Part shown: piece after piece, positions 36,401 through 49,030 of the stretch
Layout of the letters: every line of letters starts with the position of its first letter
Numbering within the stretch: position 1 is the first letter of the stretch
NCBI RefSeq assembly: GCF_937616625.2
Contig: NC_065577.1
Coordinates: forward strand, 27,107,501 to 27,171,500
Length of the DNA stretch: 64,000 nucleotides
Direction of reading: 5' to 3'
Source of the DNA: Mercurialis annua
Lineage: Eukaryota; Streptophyta; Magnoliopsida; Malpighiales; Euphorbiaceae
Translations under genes and position numbers: made by a program
The notes under the pieces: model-generated
The model's input: the letters and a program-made list of their open reading frames with translations, nothing else
Database searches by the model: none
Told to the model about the DNA's origin: nothing

Positions 36401-38930
36401 AACGTTTGGCTTAAATCGCTAAAAGGGGAAACGTTTTGTTTTGTTTCGTAAGTTTGTAAACGTTTGGCTTAAATCACTAAAAAAGTGAAATGTTTGGATT
36501 TGTTTCGTAACGTTTTAAACGTTTGGCTTAAATTGCTTAGAAGGTGAAACGCTTGGATTTGTTTTGTAACATTTGTAAACGTTTGGCTTAAATTGCTAAA
36601 AAGGTGAAACGTATGATTTCGTTTCTTAGCCTTTGTAATCGTTTGGCTACAATCGCAAAAGAGGTGAAACGTTTAGAATTGTTTTGTAACGTTTCTAAAC
36701 GTTTGTCTTAAATCGCTAAAAAAGGAAACGTTTGGTTTTGTTTCGTAACGTATGTAAATGTTTGGCTTAAATTTCTAAAAAGGAGAAACGTTTGGTTTTG
36801 TTTTTTAACCTTTGTAAACGTTTTGCTTAAATCGCTAAAAAGGTGAAACGTTTGGATTTGTTTCGTAACGTTTGTAAACGTTTGGATTTGTTTCGTAACT
36901 TTTGTAAACGTTTGGCTTATATTGCTAAAAAGGTAAAATGCTTGGATTTGTTTCATAAGGTTTGTAAACGTTTGGCTTAAATTGCTAAAAAGGTGAAACA
37001 TTTGGCTTTCTTTCATAAGCTTTGTAAACGGTTGGCTTAAATCGCTAAAAAGGTGAAATGTTCGGTTATGTTTTGTAATGTTTGTAAACATTCCGCTTAA
37101 ATCGCTAAAAATGTAAAACGTTTGGTTTTGTAAACATTTAGCTTAAATAGCTTAAATTGCCAAACGTTTGGATTTGTTTCATAACGTTTGTAAATGTTTG
37201 GCTTGAATCACTAAAAAGGTGAAACGTTTGGATTTGTTTCGTAACGTTTTAAACGTTTGGCTTAAATTTCTAAAAAGGGGAAACGTTTGGATTTGTTTCG
37301 TAACATTTGTAAATGTTTGGCTTAAATCGCTAAAAATGAGAAACGTTTGGTTTTGTTTCGTAGCGTTTGTAAACGTTTGGCTTAAATTGCTAAAAATGGG
37401 AAACGTTTCGATTTGTTTCGTAACATTTTAAACGTTTGGTTTTGATTTGGCTTAAATCGCTAAAAAGGTGGCACGTTTGGATTTCTTTCGTAATGTTTGT
37501 AAACGTTTGGCTTAAATTGCTAAAAAGGTAAAACGCTTGGATTTGTTTCATAAGGTTTGTAAACGTTTGGCTTAAATTGCTAAAAAGTTGAAACGCTTGG
37601 ATTTGTTTCAAAACGTTAGTAAACATTTGGCTTAAATTGCTAAAAAGGTTAAACGCTTGGATTTGTTTCATAACGTTTGTAAACGTTTGGCTTAAATTGC
37701 TAAAAAGGTGAAACATTTGGATTTTTTTCGGAATGTTTTAAAAGTTTGGTTTTTGTTTTATAACGTTTCTATACGTTTCCCTTAAATCACTAAAAAGGTG
37801 AAACGTTTGATTTTGTTTCGTAACGTTTGTAAACGTTTGGCTTTAATTGCTAAAAAAGGTGGAACACTTGGATTTGTTTCGTAACGTTTGTAAATGTTTG
37901 GCTAAAATTGCTAAAAAGGTGAAACGTTTGGATTTGTTTCGTAACGTTTGTAAACGTTTGACTTTAATTGCTAAAAAGGAGAAACGTTTGAATTTGTTTT
38001 GTAACGATTCAAACGTTTGGTTTTGTTTCGTAATATTTGTAAGTGTTTGGCTTAAACCACTAAAAAGGTAAAACGTTTCGTTTTGTTTCGTAGAGTATGT
38101 AAACCTTTGGCTTAAATTGCTAAAAATGTGAAACGTTTGGATTGGTTTCGTAACGTTTTAAACGTTTGGTTTTGTTTCGTGACGTTTATAAAGGATTGGC
38201 TTAAATCCATAAAAAGGTAACGTTTATAAAGGTTTGGCTTAAATCCATAAAAAGGTAAAACGCTTAGCTTAAATTGCTTAAAAGGCAAAACGCTTGGATT
38301 TGTTTGTAACGTTTGTAAACATTTGGCTTGTATCACTAAAAAGGTGAAACGGTTGGATTTGTTTCATAGTGTTTGTAAACGTTTGGCTTAAATTGCTAAA
38401 AAGGTGAAACGCTTGGATTTGTTTCATAATTTTTTAAACGTTTGGCTTAAATTGCTAAAAAAAGGGAAACTTTTGTATTTGTTTGTAACGTTTTAAACGT
38501 TTGGTTTTGTTTTGTAACGTTTATATACGTTTCGCTTAAATCGCTAAAAAGGTGAAGCGTTTGATTTTTTTTCATAACGTTTGTAAACGTTTGGCTTTAA
38601 TTGCTAAAAAGGTGAAACGCTTGTATTTGTTTCGTAACGTTTGTAAATGTTTGGCTTAATTTGCTAAAAGGTGAAACACTTGGATTTGTTTCGTAACATT
38701 TGTAAACGTTTAGCTAAAATTGCTAAAAAGGCGAAACGTTTGGATTTGTTTCGTAGTACTTTAAACGTTTGGTTTTGTTTTATAAAGTTTATTAACGTTT
38801 AGCTTAAATTGCTAAAAAGGTGAAACGCTTGGATTTGTTTCGTAACGTTTGTAAACATTTGGCTTAAATCGCTAAAAATGTGAAACATTTGGTTTTGTTT
38901 CGTAACGTTTGTAAACGTTTGTTTAAAACA
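33434..38930 (+). repeat. Higher-order repeat copy 1 (5.5 kb of satellite)
   Basis: Satellite, mostly plus, that opens with a short inverted patch (about 33441-33511). It then has a second inverted patch (34985-35068), a region of shortened AGGATTTGTT units (about 35275-35880), and three joints where a unit is cut short to give CTTAAATCGCC (about 35927, 36293, 37140). The same ordered markers recur in the next two copies. Confidence 0.7.
34985..35068 (-). repeat. Inverted patch, higher-order copy 1
   Basis: Starts with TGCCAAATTTAAGC (34981) and ends CATACGTTTACAAAAGG. The same patch with the same joints is found at 40236 and 45492. Because both breakpoints match, the inversion happened once, before amplification. 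Confidence 0.85.
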
Positions 38931-41900
38931 ATACAAAATAAATTTACGAAACAAAACCAAACGTTTCACCTTTTTAGCGATTTTAACCAAATGTTTTCAA
39001 TAGATGAAACCTTTGGATTTGTTTTGAACGTTTTAAACGTTTGGATTTGTTTCGTAACGTGTTGAACGTTTGGCTTAAATAGCTAAAAAGGTAAAACATT
39101 AGGATTTGTTTCGTAACATTTTAAATGTTTGGCTTAAATCGCTAAAACGGTGAAACATTAGGATTTGTTTCGTAACGTTTTAAATGTTTGGATTAGTTTT
39201 GTAACGTTTTAAACGTTTGGCTATGATAGTTAAAAGGGTAAAAAGTTTGGATTTGTTACGTAACGTTTTAAACATTTTCCTTACATCTCTAAAAAGGTGA
39301 AACATTTGAATTCTTTTCGGAACGTTTTGCATTTTTTTATTTTGTAAACTTTTGGCTTAAATCGCTTAAATCGCCAAACGTTTGGATTTGTTTAGTAACC
39401 TTTTAAACGTTTGGCTTAAATCGCTAAAAATGTGAAACGTTTGGATTTGTTTCGTAACGTTTGTAAATGTTTAAATTAATTCGCTAAAAAGGTGAAACGT
39501 TTGGTTTTGTTTTGTATGTTTGTAAACGTTTGGCTTAAATCGCTCAAAAGGTGAAATTGTTTCAATTTCTTTCGTAAAGTTTGTAAACGGTTGGCTTAAT
39601 TTGCTAATAATTTAAAACGTTTTGATTTGTTACGTAAGTTTTTAAACATTTGGTTTTGTTCGTAACGTTTGTAAACGTTTGGCTTAAATTGATAAAAAGG
39701 TGAAACGTTTGGATATGTTTCGTAATGTTTGTTAACGTTTGGCTTAAAATGCTAAAAAGGTGAAACGGTTGGATTTGTTCCGTTACGTTTGTAAACGTTT
39801 GGCTTAAATTGCTAAAAAGGGGAAACGTTTGGATTTGTTTCGTATCGATTGGATTTGTTTCGTAACGTTTGTAAACGTTTGGCTTAAATTGCTAAAAATG
39901 GGAAACGTTTGGATTTGTTTCGTAACGTTTGCAAACGTTTGGCTTAAATTGCTAAAAAGATGAAACGTCTGGATTTGTTTCGTATGGTTTGTAAATGTTT
40001 GCCTTAAATTTCAAAAAAGGTGAAACGCTTGGATTTGTTTCGTAAAGTTTGTAAACGTTTGGGTTAAATCGCTAAAAGGGTGAAGATTCTTTCGTAACGT
40101 TTTAAACGTTTGGTTTAAATTGCTTAAATGCGGAAACATTTGGATTTGTTTTTTAAACGTTTGGCTTAAATCGCTAAAAAGGTGAAATGTTTGGATTTGT
40201 TTCGTAACATTTCTAAACATTTGGATTAAATTGCCAAATTTAAGCCAAACGTTAACAAACGTTACGGAACAAATCCAAACGTTTCCCCATTTTAGCGATT
40301 TAAGCCATACGTTTACAAAAGGTGAAACGTTTGGTTTTGTTTCGTAACGTTTGTAAACGTTTGGCTTCAATCACTAAAAAGGTGAATCGTTTGGATTTGT
40401 TTCGTAACGTTTCGCTTAAATTGCGAAAAAGGTGAAACGTTTGGATTTGTTTCGTAACGTTTGTAAACGTTTGGTTATGTTTCTTAACGTTTTAAATATT
40501 TGGTTTAAATTGCTAAAACAGTTAAATTTTTGTATTTGTTTCGTAACGTTTGTACTCAAGCTAAATGTTTACAAACATTACGAATCAAATCCAAACGTTT
40601 CACATTTTTAGCGATTTAATCGTTTGGCTTAAATTGCTAAATAGGTGAATCGTTTGGTTTTGTTTCATAACCTTTGTAAACGTTTGGCTTAAATCGCTAA
40701 AAAGGTGAAACTATTGGCTTTGTTTCATAACGTTTGTAAACATTTGGCTTAAATCGCTAAAAATATGAAGGGTTTGGTTTTGTTCCGTAATGTTTGTAAG
40801 CGTTTGGCTTAAATCGCTAAAAATGTGAAACGTTTGAATTTTTCTCGTAACGTTTTAAACATTCGGTTTTGTTTCGTAACGTTTATAAACGTTTGGCTTA
40901 AATTGCTAAAAAGGTGAAAGGTTTGGTTTTGTTTCATAACCTCTGTATAAATTTGGCTTAAATAGGTGAAACGTTTGGATTTGTTTCGTAACATTTGCAA
41001 ACATTTTGTTTTGTAATATTTATATACGTTTGGCTTAAATCGCTAAAAAGGTGAAATGTTCGGTTTTGTTTCGTAACGTTTGTAAACGTTCGGCTTAAAT
41101 CGCTAAAAAGGGGAAACGCTAGGAACTGTTTCCTAATGTTTTAAACGTTTGGATTTGTTACGTTACGTATTAAACGTTTGGCTTGATTAGCACAAAAGCT
41201 GAAACATTAGGATTTGTTTCGTAACGTTTTAAACGTTTGCCTTAAATTACATAAAAGGTGAAACGTTAGGATTTTTTTTATAACATTTTAAACGTTTGGA
41301 TTAGTTTCTTAACGTTTTTAAAGTTCGGCTTTAATAACTGAAAAGGTGAAAAGTTTTGTTTTGTTTTGTAACATTTTAAACGTTTGGCTTAAATTGCTAA
41401 AACGGTGAAACGTTTGGATTCTTTTCGGAACGTTTTAAACGTTTGGATTTGTTTAGTAACGTTTTAAACGTTCAGATTTGTTTAGTAATGTTTTATACTT
41501 TTGGATTTGTTTTGTAACCTTTTAAACGTTTGGATTTGTTTCGTAACGTGTTGAACGTTTGGCTTAAATAGCTAAAAGGTGAAACGTTAGGATTTGTTTC
41601 GTAACGTTTAAAATGTTTGGCTTAAATCTCTAAAACGGTGAAACGTTAGTATTTGTATCGTAGCGTTTTTAAGGTCTGGATTTTTGTAACATTTTAAACG
41701 TTTGGCTATAATAGTTAAAAGGGTAAAAAGTTTGGATTTGTTTCGTAACGTTTTAAACATTTTCCTTAAATCTCTAAAAAGGTGAAATGTTTGAATTCTT
41801 TTCGGAACGTTTTAAATGTTTTGATTTTCTAAACGTTTGGCTTAAATCGCTCAAATCGCCAAACATTTGGATTTGTTTCGTAACGTTTGTAAACAATTAG

Positions 41901-44668
41901 CTTAAATCGTGAAAAGGTGAAACGTTTGGATTTGTTTTGTAATGTTTGTAAACGTTTGGCTTAAATCGCTAAAAAGGTGAAACGTTTAGATTTGTTTCGT
42001 AACGTTTTAAATGTTTGGTTTTGTTTCATAACGTTTATAAACGTTTGGTTTAAATCGCTAAAAAGGTGAAATATTCGGTTTTGTTTCGTAACATTTTTAA
42101 ACGTTCGGCTTAAATCGCTAAAAATGTTAAATGTTTGGTTTTGTAAACGTTTGGCCTAAATCGCCAAACGTTTGGATTTGTTTCGTAACGTATTAAACGT
42201 TTGCCTTAAATCGCTAAAAATGTGAAACATTTGGATTTGTTTCGTAACGTTTGTAAACGTTTGGCCTAAATCACTTAAATCGCCAAACGTTTGGATTTGT
42301 TTCGTAACGTTTGTAAACGTTTGGCTTAAAACGCTAAAAAGGGGAAACGTTTTGTTTTGTTTCGCAACGTTTGTAAACGTTTAGCTTAAATCGCTAAAAA
42401 GGTAAAATGTTTTGATTTGTTTCGTAACGTTTTAAATGTTTTGCTTAAATTGCTTAAAAGGTGAAACGCTTGAATTTGTTTCTTAACGTTTGTAAACAGT
42501 TGTCTTAAATAGCTAAAAAGGGGAAACGTATGGTTTTGTTTCTTAACCTTTGTAAACATTTGGTTTCAATCTCCAAAGAGGGGAAACGTTTGGATTTAAT
42601 TTGTAACGTTTGTAAACATTTGGCTTAAATCGCTAAAAAGGGAAACATTTGATTTTGTTTCGGATTGTATGTAAACGTTTGGCTTTAATTTCTAAAGAGG
42701 AGAAACGTTTGGTTTTATTTCTTAACCTTTGTAAACATTTGGCTTAAATCGCTAAAAAGGTGACACATTTGGATTAGTTTCGTAACGTTTGAAAACGTTT
42801 GGCTTAAATCGCTAAAAATAAGAAACATTTGGATATGTTTCGTAACGTTTGTAAACGTTTGGCTTATATTGCTAAAAAGGTATAACGCTTGGATTTGTTT
42901 CATAAGGTTTGTAAATGTTTGGCTTAAATTGCTAAAAAGGTGAAACATTTGGCTTTGTTTCCTAAGCTTTGTAAACGTTTGGCTTAAATCTCTAATAAGG
43001 TGAAATGTTCGGTTATGTTTCGTAATGTTTGTAAACGTTCGGCTTAAATCAATAAAAATATGAAACGTTTGGTTTTGTAAACGTTTGGCTTTAATCGCTT
43101 AAAAAGCCAAACGTTTGGATTTGTTTCATAATATTTGTAAATGTTTGGCTTAAATCGCTAAAAAGGTGAAACGTTTGGATTTGTTTCGTAACGTTTTAAA
43201 CATTTGGCTTAAATTGCTAAAAATGTGAAACTTTTGGATTTGTTTCGTAACATTTAAACGTTTGGTTTTGTTTCGTAACGTCTATAAACATTTGGCTTAA
43301 ATCGCTAAAAAGGTGGCACGTTTGGATTTGTTTAGTAATGTTTGTAAACGTTTGGCTTAAATTGCAAAAAAGGTAAAACGCTTGGATTTGTTTCGTAACG
43401 TTTGTAAATGTTTGACGTAAATTGCTAAAAAGGTGAAACGCTTGAATTTGTTTCGTAGCGTTAGTAAACGTTTGGCTTAAATTACTAAAAAGGTTAAATG
43501 CTTGGATTTGTTTCATAACGTTTGTAAACGTTTGGCTTAAATTGCTAAAAAGGTGAAATGTTTGGATTTGTTTCGAAACGTTTTAAAAGTTTGGTTTTGT
43601 TTCGTAACATGTATATACGTTTTGCTTAAATCACTAAGAAGGTGAAATGTTTGATTTTGTTTCGAAACTTTTGTAAACGTTTGGCTTTAATTGCTAAAAA
43701 GGCGAAATGCTTGGATTTGTTCCGTAACGTTTGTAAATGTTTGGCTAAAATTGCTATACATGGGTAACACTTGAATTGGTTTCGTAACGTTTGTAAACGT
43801 TTGACTTTAATTGCTAAAAAGGCGAAATGTTAGGATTTGTTTCGTATCGATTTAAACGTTTGGTTTTGTTTCGTAACATTTGTAAATGTTTTGCTTAAAT
43901 CGCTAAAAAGGTAAAACGTTTAATTTTGTTTCGTAGCGTTTGTAAACGTTGTGCTTAAATTGCTATAAATGTGAAATGTTTGGATTTGTTTCGTAACGTT
44001 TTAAACGTTCGGTTTTGTTTCGTGACATCTATAAACGTTTGGCTTAAATCGATAAAAAGGTAAAATGTTTGGCTTAAATTGCTAAAAAGGTAAAACACTT
44101 GGATTTTTTTCGTAATGTTTGTAAACATTTGGCTTAAATCGCTAAAAAGGTGAAACGCTTGGATTTGTTTCATAACGTTTGTAAAGGTTTGGCTTAAATT
44201 GCTAAAAAGGGGAAACGATTGTATTTGTTTCGTAACGTTTTAAACGTTTGGTTTTGTTTCATAACTTTTATATACGTTTCGCTTAAATCGCTAAAAAGAT
44301 GAAACGTTTGATTTTGTTGCGTAACGTTTGTAAATGTTTGGCTTTAATTGCTAAAAAGGTGAAACCCTTCGATTTGTTTCGTAACGTTTGTAAATGTTTG
44401 GCTTAAATTGCTAAAAAGGTGAAACCCTTCGATTTGTTTCGTAACGTTTGTAAACGTTTGGCTTAAATTGCTAAAAAGGGAAAATGTTTGGATTTGTTTC
44501 ATAACGTTTTAAACGTTTGGTTTTGTTTCATTACGTTTATAAACATTTGGCTTAAATTGCTAAAAAGGTGAAACACTTGGATTCGTTTCGTAACGTTTGT
44601 AAACACTTGGCTTAAATCGGTAAATAGGTGAAACATTTGGTTTTCTTTCGTAACGTTTGTAAACGTTT
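38931..44668 (+). repeat. Higher-order repeat copy 2 (5.7 kb of satellite)
   Basis: Same marker order as copy 1: inverted patch about 38936-39003, TGCCAAATTTAAGC joint at 40232, an extra inverted patch at 40553-40618 (after ACTCAAGC), short AGGATTTGTT units about 41100-41830, and cut units at about 41847, 42265 and 43090. Compared with copy 3 it has about 480 extra bases near 39010-39500. Compared with copy 1 it has about 670 extra bases between 40232 and 41847. Confidence 0.7.
40236..40318 (-). repeat. Inverted patch, higher-order copy 2
   Basis: Same joints as 34985 and 45492. The TGCC marker is 5251 bp from copy 1 and 5256 bp from copy 3. Confidence 0.85.
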
Positions 44669-47600
44669 GTTTAAAACATTACAAAACAAATTTACGAAAC
44701 AAATCTAAACGTTTCACCTTTGTAGCGATTTTAGCCAAACGTTTTTAATACATAAACGTTTGGATTTGTTTCGTAACGTTTGTAAACGTTTGACTAAAAT
44801 AGCTAAAAAGGTGAAACGTTTTGATTCGTTTCGTAACGTTTGTAAACGTTTGGCTTAAATCGCTAAAAATTTAAAACGTTTTGATTTGTTTCGTAACTTT
44901 TTAAACGTTTGATATTGTTTGTAATGTTTGTAAACGTTTGGCCTAAATTGCTAAAGAAGTGAAACGTTTGGATATGTTTCCTAATGTTTGTAAACGTTTG
45001 GCTTAAATTGCTAAAAAGGTGAAACAGTTGGATTTGTTACGTTACGTTTGTAAACGTTTGGCTTAAATTGCTAAAAAGGGGAAACGTTTGGATTTATTTC
45101 GTAACGTTTGGATTTTTTTCGTAACGTTTGGTTGATATTGCTAAAAAGGGGAAACGTTTGAATTTGTTTCCTAACGTTTGCAAACGCTTGGCTTAAATTG
45201 CTAATAAGGGGAAACGTTTGGATTCGTTTCGTAAGGTTTGTAAATGTTTGGCTTAAATTGCTAAAAGGTGAAACGGTTCGATTTGTTTCGTAAAGTTTGT
45301 AAACGTTTGGCTTATATCGCTAAAAGGGTGAAACGTTTGGATTTGTTTCGTAACGTTTTAAACGTTTGGCTTAAATTTCTTAAATGGTGAAACGTTTGGA
45401 TTTGTTTCTTAATCATTTGGCTTAAATCGCTAATAAGGTGAAACGTTTGGATTTATTTCGTAAAGTTTGTAAATGTTTGGATTAAATTGCCAAATTTAAG
45501 CCAAATGTTTACAAACGTTACGGAACGAATCCAAACGTTTCCCCATTTTAGCGATTTAAGCCATACGTTTACAAAAGGTGAAACGTTTGGTTTTGTTTCG
45601 TAACGTTTGTAAACGTTTGGCTTCAATCACTAAAAAGGTGAATCGTTTGGATTTGTTTCGTAACGTTTCGCTTAAATTGCGAAAAAGGTGAAACGTTTGG
45701 ATTTGTTTCGTAACGTTTGTAAACGTTTGGTTATGTTTCTTAACGTTTTAAATATTTGGTTTAAATTGCTAAAATAGTTAAATTTTTGTATTTGTTTCGT
45801 AACGTTTGTACTCAAGCTAAATGTTTACAAACGTTACGAATCAAATCCAAACATTTCACATTTTTAGCGATTTAATCGTTTGGCTTAAATTTCTAAAAAG
45901 GTGAATCGTTTGGTTTTGGTTCATAACCTTTTGCAAATGTTTCGCTTAAATCGCTAAAAAGGGGAAACGTTTGGCTTTGTTTCGTAACGTTTGTAAATGA
46001 TTGGCTTAAATCGCTAAAAATATGAAGGGTTTATGTTTTGTTCCGTAACGTTTGTAAGCGTTTGGCTTAAATCGCTAAAAATGTGAAACGTTTGGATTTT
46101 TTTCGTAAAAAAACGTTTGGTTTTGTTTCGTAACGTTAATAAACATTTGGCTTAAATTGCTAAAAAGGTGAAACGCTTGGTTTTGTTTCATAACCTTTGT
46201 ATAAATTTGGCTTAAATCGCTAAAAGGGTGAAACGTTTGGATTTGTTTTGTAACATTTGTTAACGTTTTGTTTTGGTTCGTAATGTTAATAAACAGTTGG
46301 CTTAAATCGCTAAAAAGGTGAAATGTTCGGTTTTGTTTCGTAACATTTGAAAACGTTCGGCTTAAATCGCTAAAAAGGTGAAACGCTAGGAATTTTTTCC
46401 TAACGTTTTAAATGTTTGGATTTGTAACGTAACGTATTAAACGTTTGGCTTAATTAGCACAAAAGGTGAAACATTAGGATTTGTTTCATAACGTTTTAAA
46501 CGTTTGCCTTAAATCGCTTAAAAGGTGAAACGTTAGTATTTCTTTCGTAACATTTTATACATTTGGGTTAGTTTCTTAAAGTTTAAAATGTTCGGCTTCA
46601 ATAACTAAAAAGGTGAAAAGTTTGGATTTGTTTCGTAACATTTTAAACGTTTGGCTTGAATTGTTAAAACGGTGAAATGTTTGGATTCTTTTTGGAACGT
46701 TTCAAACGTTTGGATTTGTTTAGAAACGTTTTAAACGTTCGGATTTGTTTAGAAACGTTATAAACTTTTGGATTCGTTTCGTAACGTTTTAAACGTTTGG
46801 ATTTATTTCGTAACGTATTGAACGTTTGGCTTAAATAGGTAAAAAGGTGAAACGTTAGGATTTGTTTCGTAATATTTTAAATGTTTGGCTTCAATCGCTA
46901 AAACGGTGAAACGTTCGGATTAGTTTTTTAACGTTTTAAACGTTTGGCAATAATATCTAAAAGAGTAAAAAGTTTGGATTTGTTTCGTAACGTTTTTAAC
47001 ATTTACCTTAATTCGCTAAAAAGGTGAAACGTTTGAATTCTTTTCAGAACGTTTTAAATATTTTGGTTTTGTAAACGTTTGGCTTAAATCGCAAAACGTT
47101 TGGATTTGTTTCGTAAAGTTAGTAAACGTTTAGCTTAAATCGCAAAAAAGGTGAAATGTTTGGATTTGTTTCGAAACGTTTTAAACGTTTGGCTTAAATC
47201 ACTAAAAATGTGAAACGTTTGGATTTTTTTCGCAACGTTTGTAAATGTTTAGCTTAAATCGCTCTAAAGGTGAAACGTTTGGTTTTATTTTGTAATGTTT
47301 GTAAATGTTTGGCTTAAATCGCTAAAAAGGTGAAACGTTTGAATTTGTTTTGTAACGTTTTAAATGTTTTGTTTTGTTTCGTAACGTTTATAAACATTTG
47401 GCTTAAATCACTAAAAATGTTAAACGTTTCGTTTTGTAAACGTTTGGCTTAATTCTCTTAAATCGCCAAACGTTTGGATTTGTTTGGTAATGTTTTAAAC
47501 GTTTGGCTTAAATCGCTAAAAATGTGGAACGTTTGAATTTGTTTCGTAACGTTTGTAAACGTTTAGCTTAAATCGCTAAAAAGGTCAAACGTTTAGTTTT

Positions 47601-49030
47601 GTTACGTAACATTTGTAAACGTTTGGCTTAAATCGCTAAAATGGAGAAACGTTTGGATTTGTTTTTTAACGTTTGTAAACGTTCGGCATATATCGCTAAC
47701 AAGGGGAAACGTTTGGATTTGTTTCCTAACGTTTGTAAATGTTTGGCTTAAATTGCTAAAAGGTGAAACGCTTGGAATTGTTTTGTAACGTTTGTAAACG
47801 TTTGGCTTCAATCGCTAAAGAGGTGAAACGTTTGGATTTGTTTTGTAACGGTTGTAAACCTTTGCCTTAAATCGCTAAAAAGGGAAATGTTTGGTTTTGT
47901 TTCGTAGCGTTTGTAAGCGTTTGGCTTAAATTTCTAAAAAGGAGAAGCGTTTGGTTTTGTTTCTTAACCTTTGTAAACGTTTGGCTTAAATTGCTAAAAA
48001 GGTGAAACGTTTGGATTTGTTTCGTAACGTTTGTAAACGTTTGGCTTAAATCGCTAAAAATAAGAAACGTTTGGATTTGTTTCGTAACATTTGTAAACGT
48101 TTGGCTTATATTACTAAAAAGATAAAACGCATGGATTTGTTTCGTAACGTTTGTAAACGTTTGGCTTAAATTGCAAAAAAGGTGAAACATTTGGCTTTAT
48201 TTCTTGAACTTTGTAAACGTTTGGCTTAAATCGCTAAAAAGGTGAAACGTTCGGTTATGTTTCGTAATGTTTGTAAACGTTCGGCTTAAATTGCTAAAAA
48301 TGTGAAACGTTTGGCTTAAATCGTTTAAATCGCCGAACGTTTGGATTTGTTTCATAACGATTGTAAATGTTTCGCTTAAATCGCTAAAAAGGTGAAACGT
48401 TTTGATTTGTTTCGTAAGGTTTAAACGTTTTGCTTAAATTGCTAAAAAGATGAAACGTTTGGATTATTTTCATAACATTTGTAAATGTTTGGCTTAAATC
48501 ATTAAAACGGTGAAACGTTTGGTTTTGTTTCGTAGCGTTTTTAAACGTTTGGCTTAAATTGCTAAAAATGTGAAACGTTTGGATTTGTTTCGTAACGTTT
48601 TAAACGTTTGGTTTTGTTTCATAACGTTTATAAACGTTTGGCTTAAATCGCTAAAAAGGTGGCACGTTTGGATTTGTTTCGGAACGTTTGTAAACGTTTG
48701 GCTTAATTTGCTAAAAAGGTGAAAAGTTTGGATTTGTTTCATGACGTTTGTATTTGTTTAGTAACGTTTGTAAACGTTTGGCTTAAATTGCTAATAATGG
48801 GAAACGTTTGGATTTGTTTCGTAATATTTGCAAACGTTTGGCTTAAATCGCTAAGAAGGTGAAACGTTTGGATTTGTTTCGTAACGTTTTAAATGTTTGG
48901 TTTTGTATTCTAACGTTTATAAACGTTTGGCTTAAATCGCTAAAAGGTGAAACATTCGGTTTTGTTTCGTAACGTTTCTAAACGTTCAGCTTAAATCGCT
49001 AAAAATGTTAAACGTTTTGTTTAGTAAACA
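44669..49030 (+). repeat. Higher-order repeat copy 3 (cut off at 49030)
   Basis: Marker order as in copies 1 and 2: inverted patch about 44676-44750, TGCC joint at 45488, second inverted patch 45813-45874, short AGGATTTGTT units 46380-47050, and cut units at about 47090, 47455 and 48318. Over 45480-45840 it is very similar to 40225-40585. It stops at 49030, where retroelement sequence begins. Confidence 0.7.
45492..45577 (-). repeat. Inverted patch, higher-order copy 3
   Basis: Same joints and nearly the same bases as 40236-40318, including CCCCATTTTAGCGATTTAAG and CATACGTTTACAAAAGG. Confidence 0.85.
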
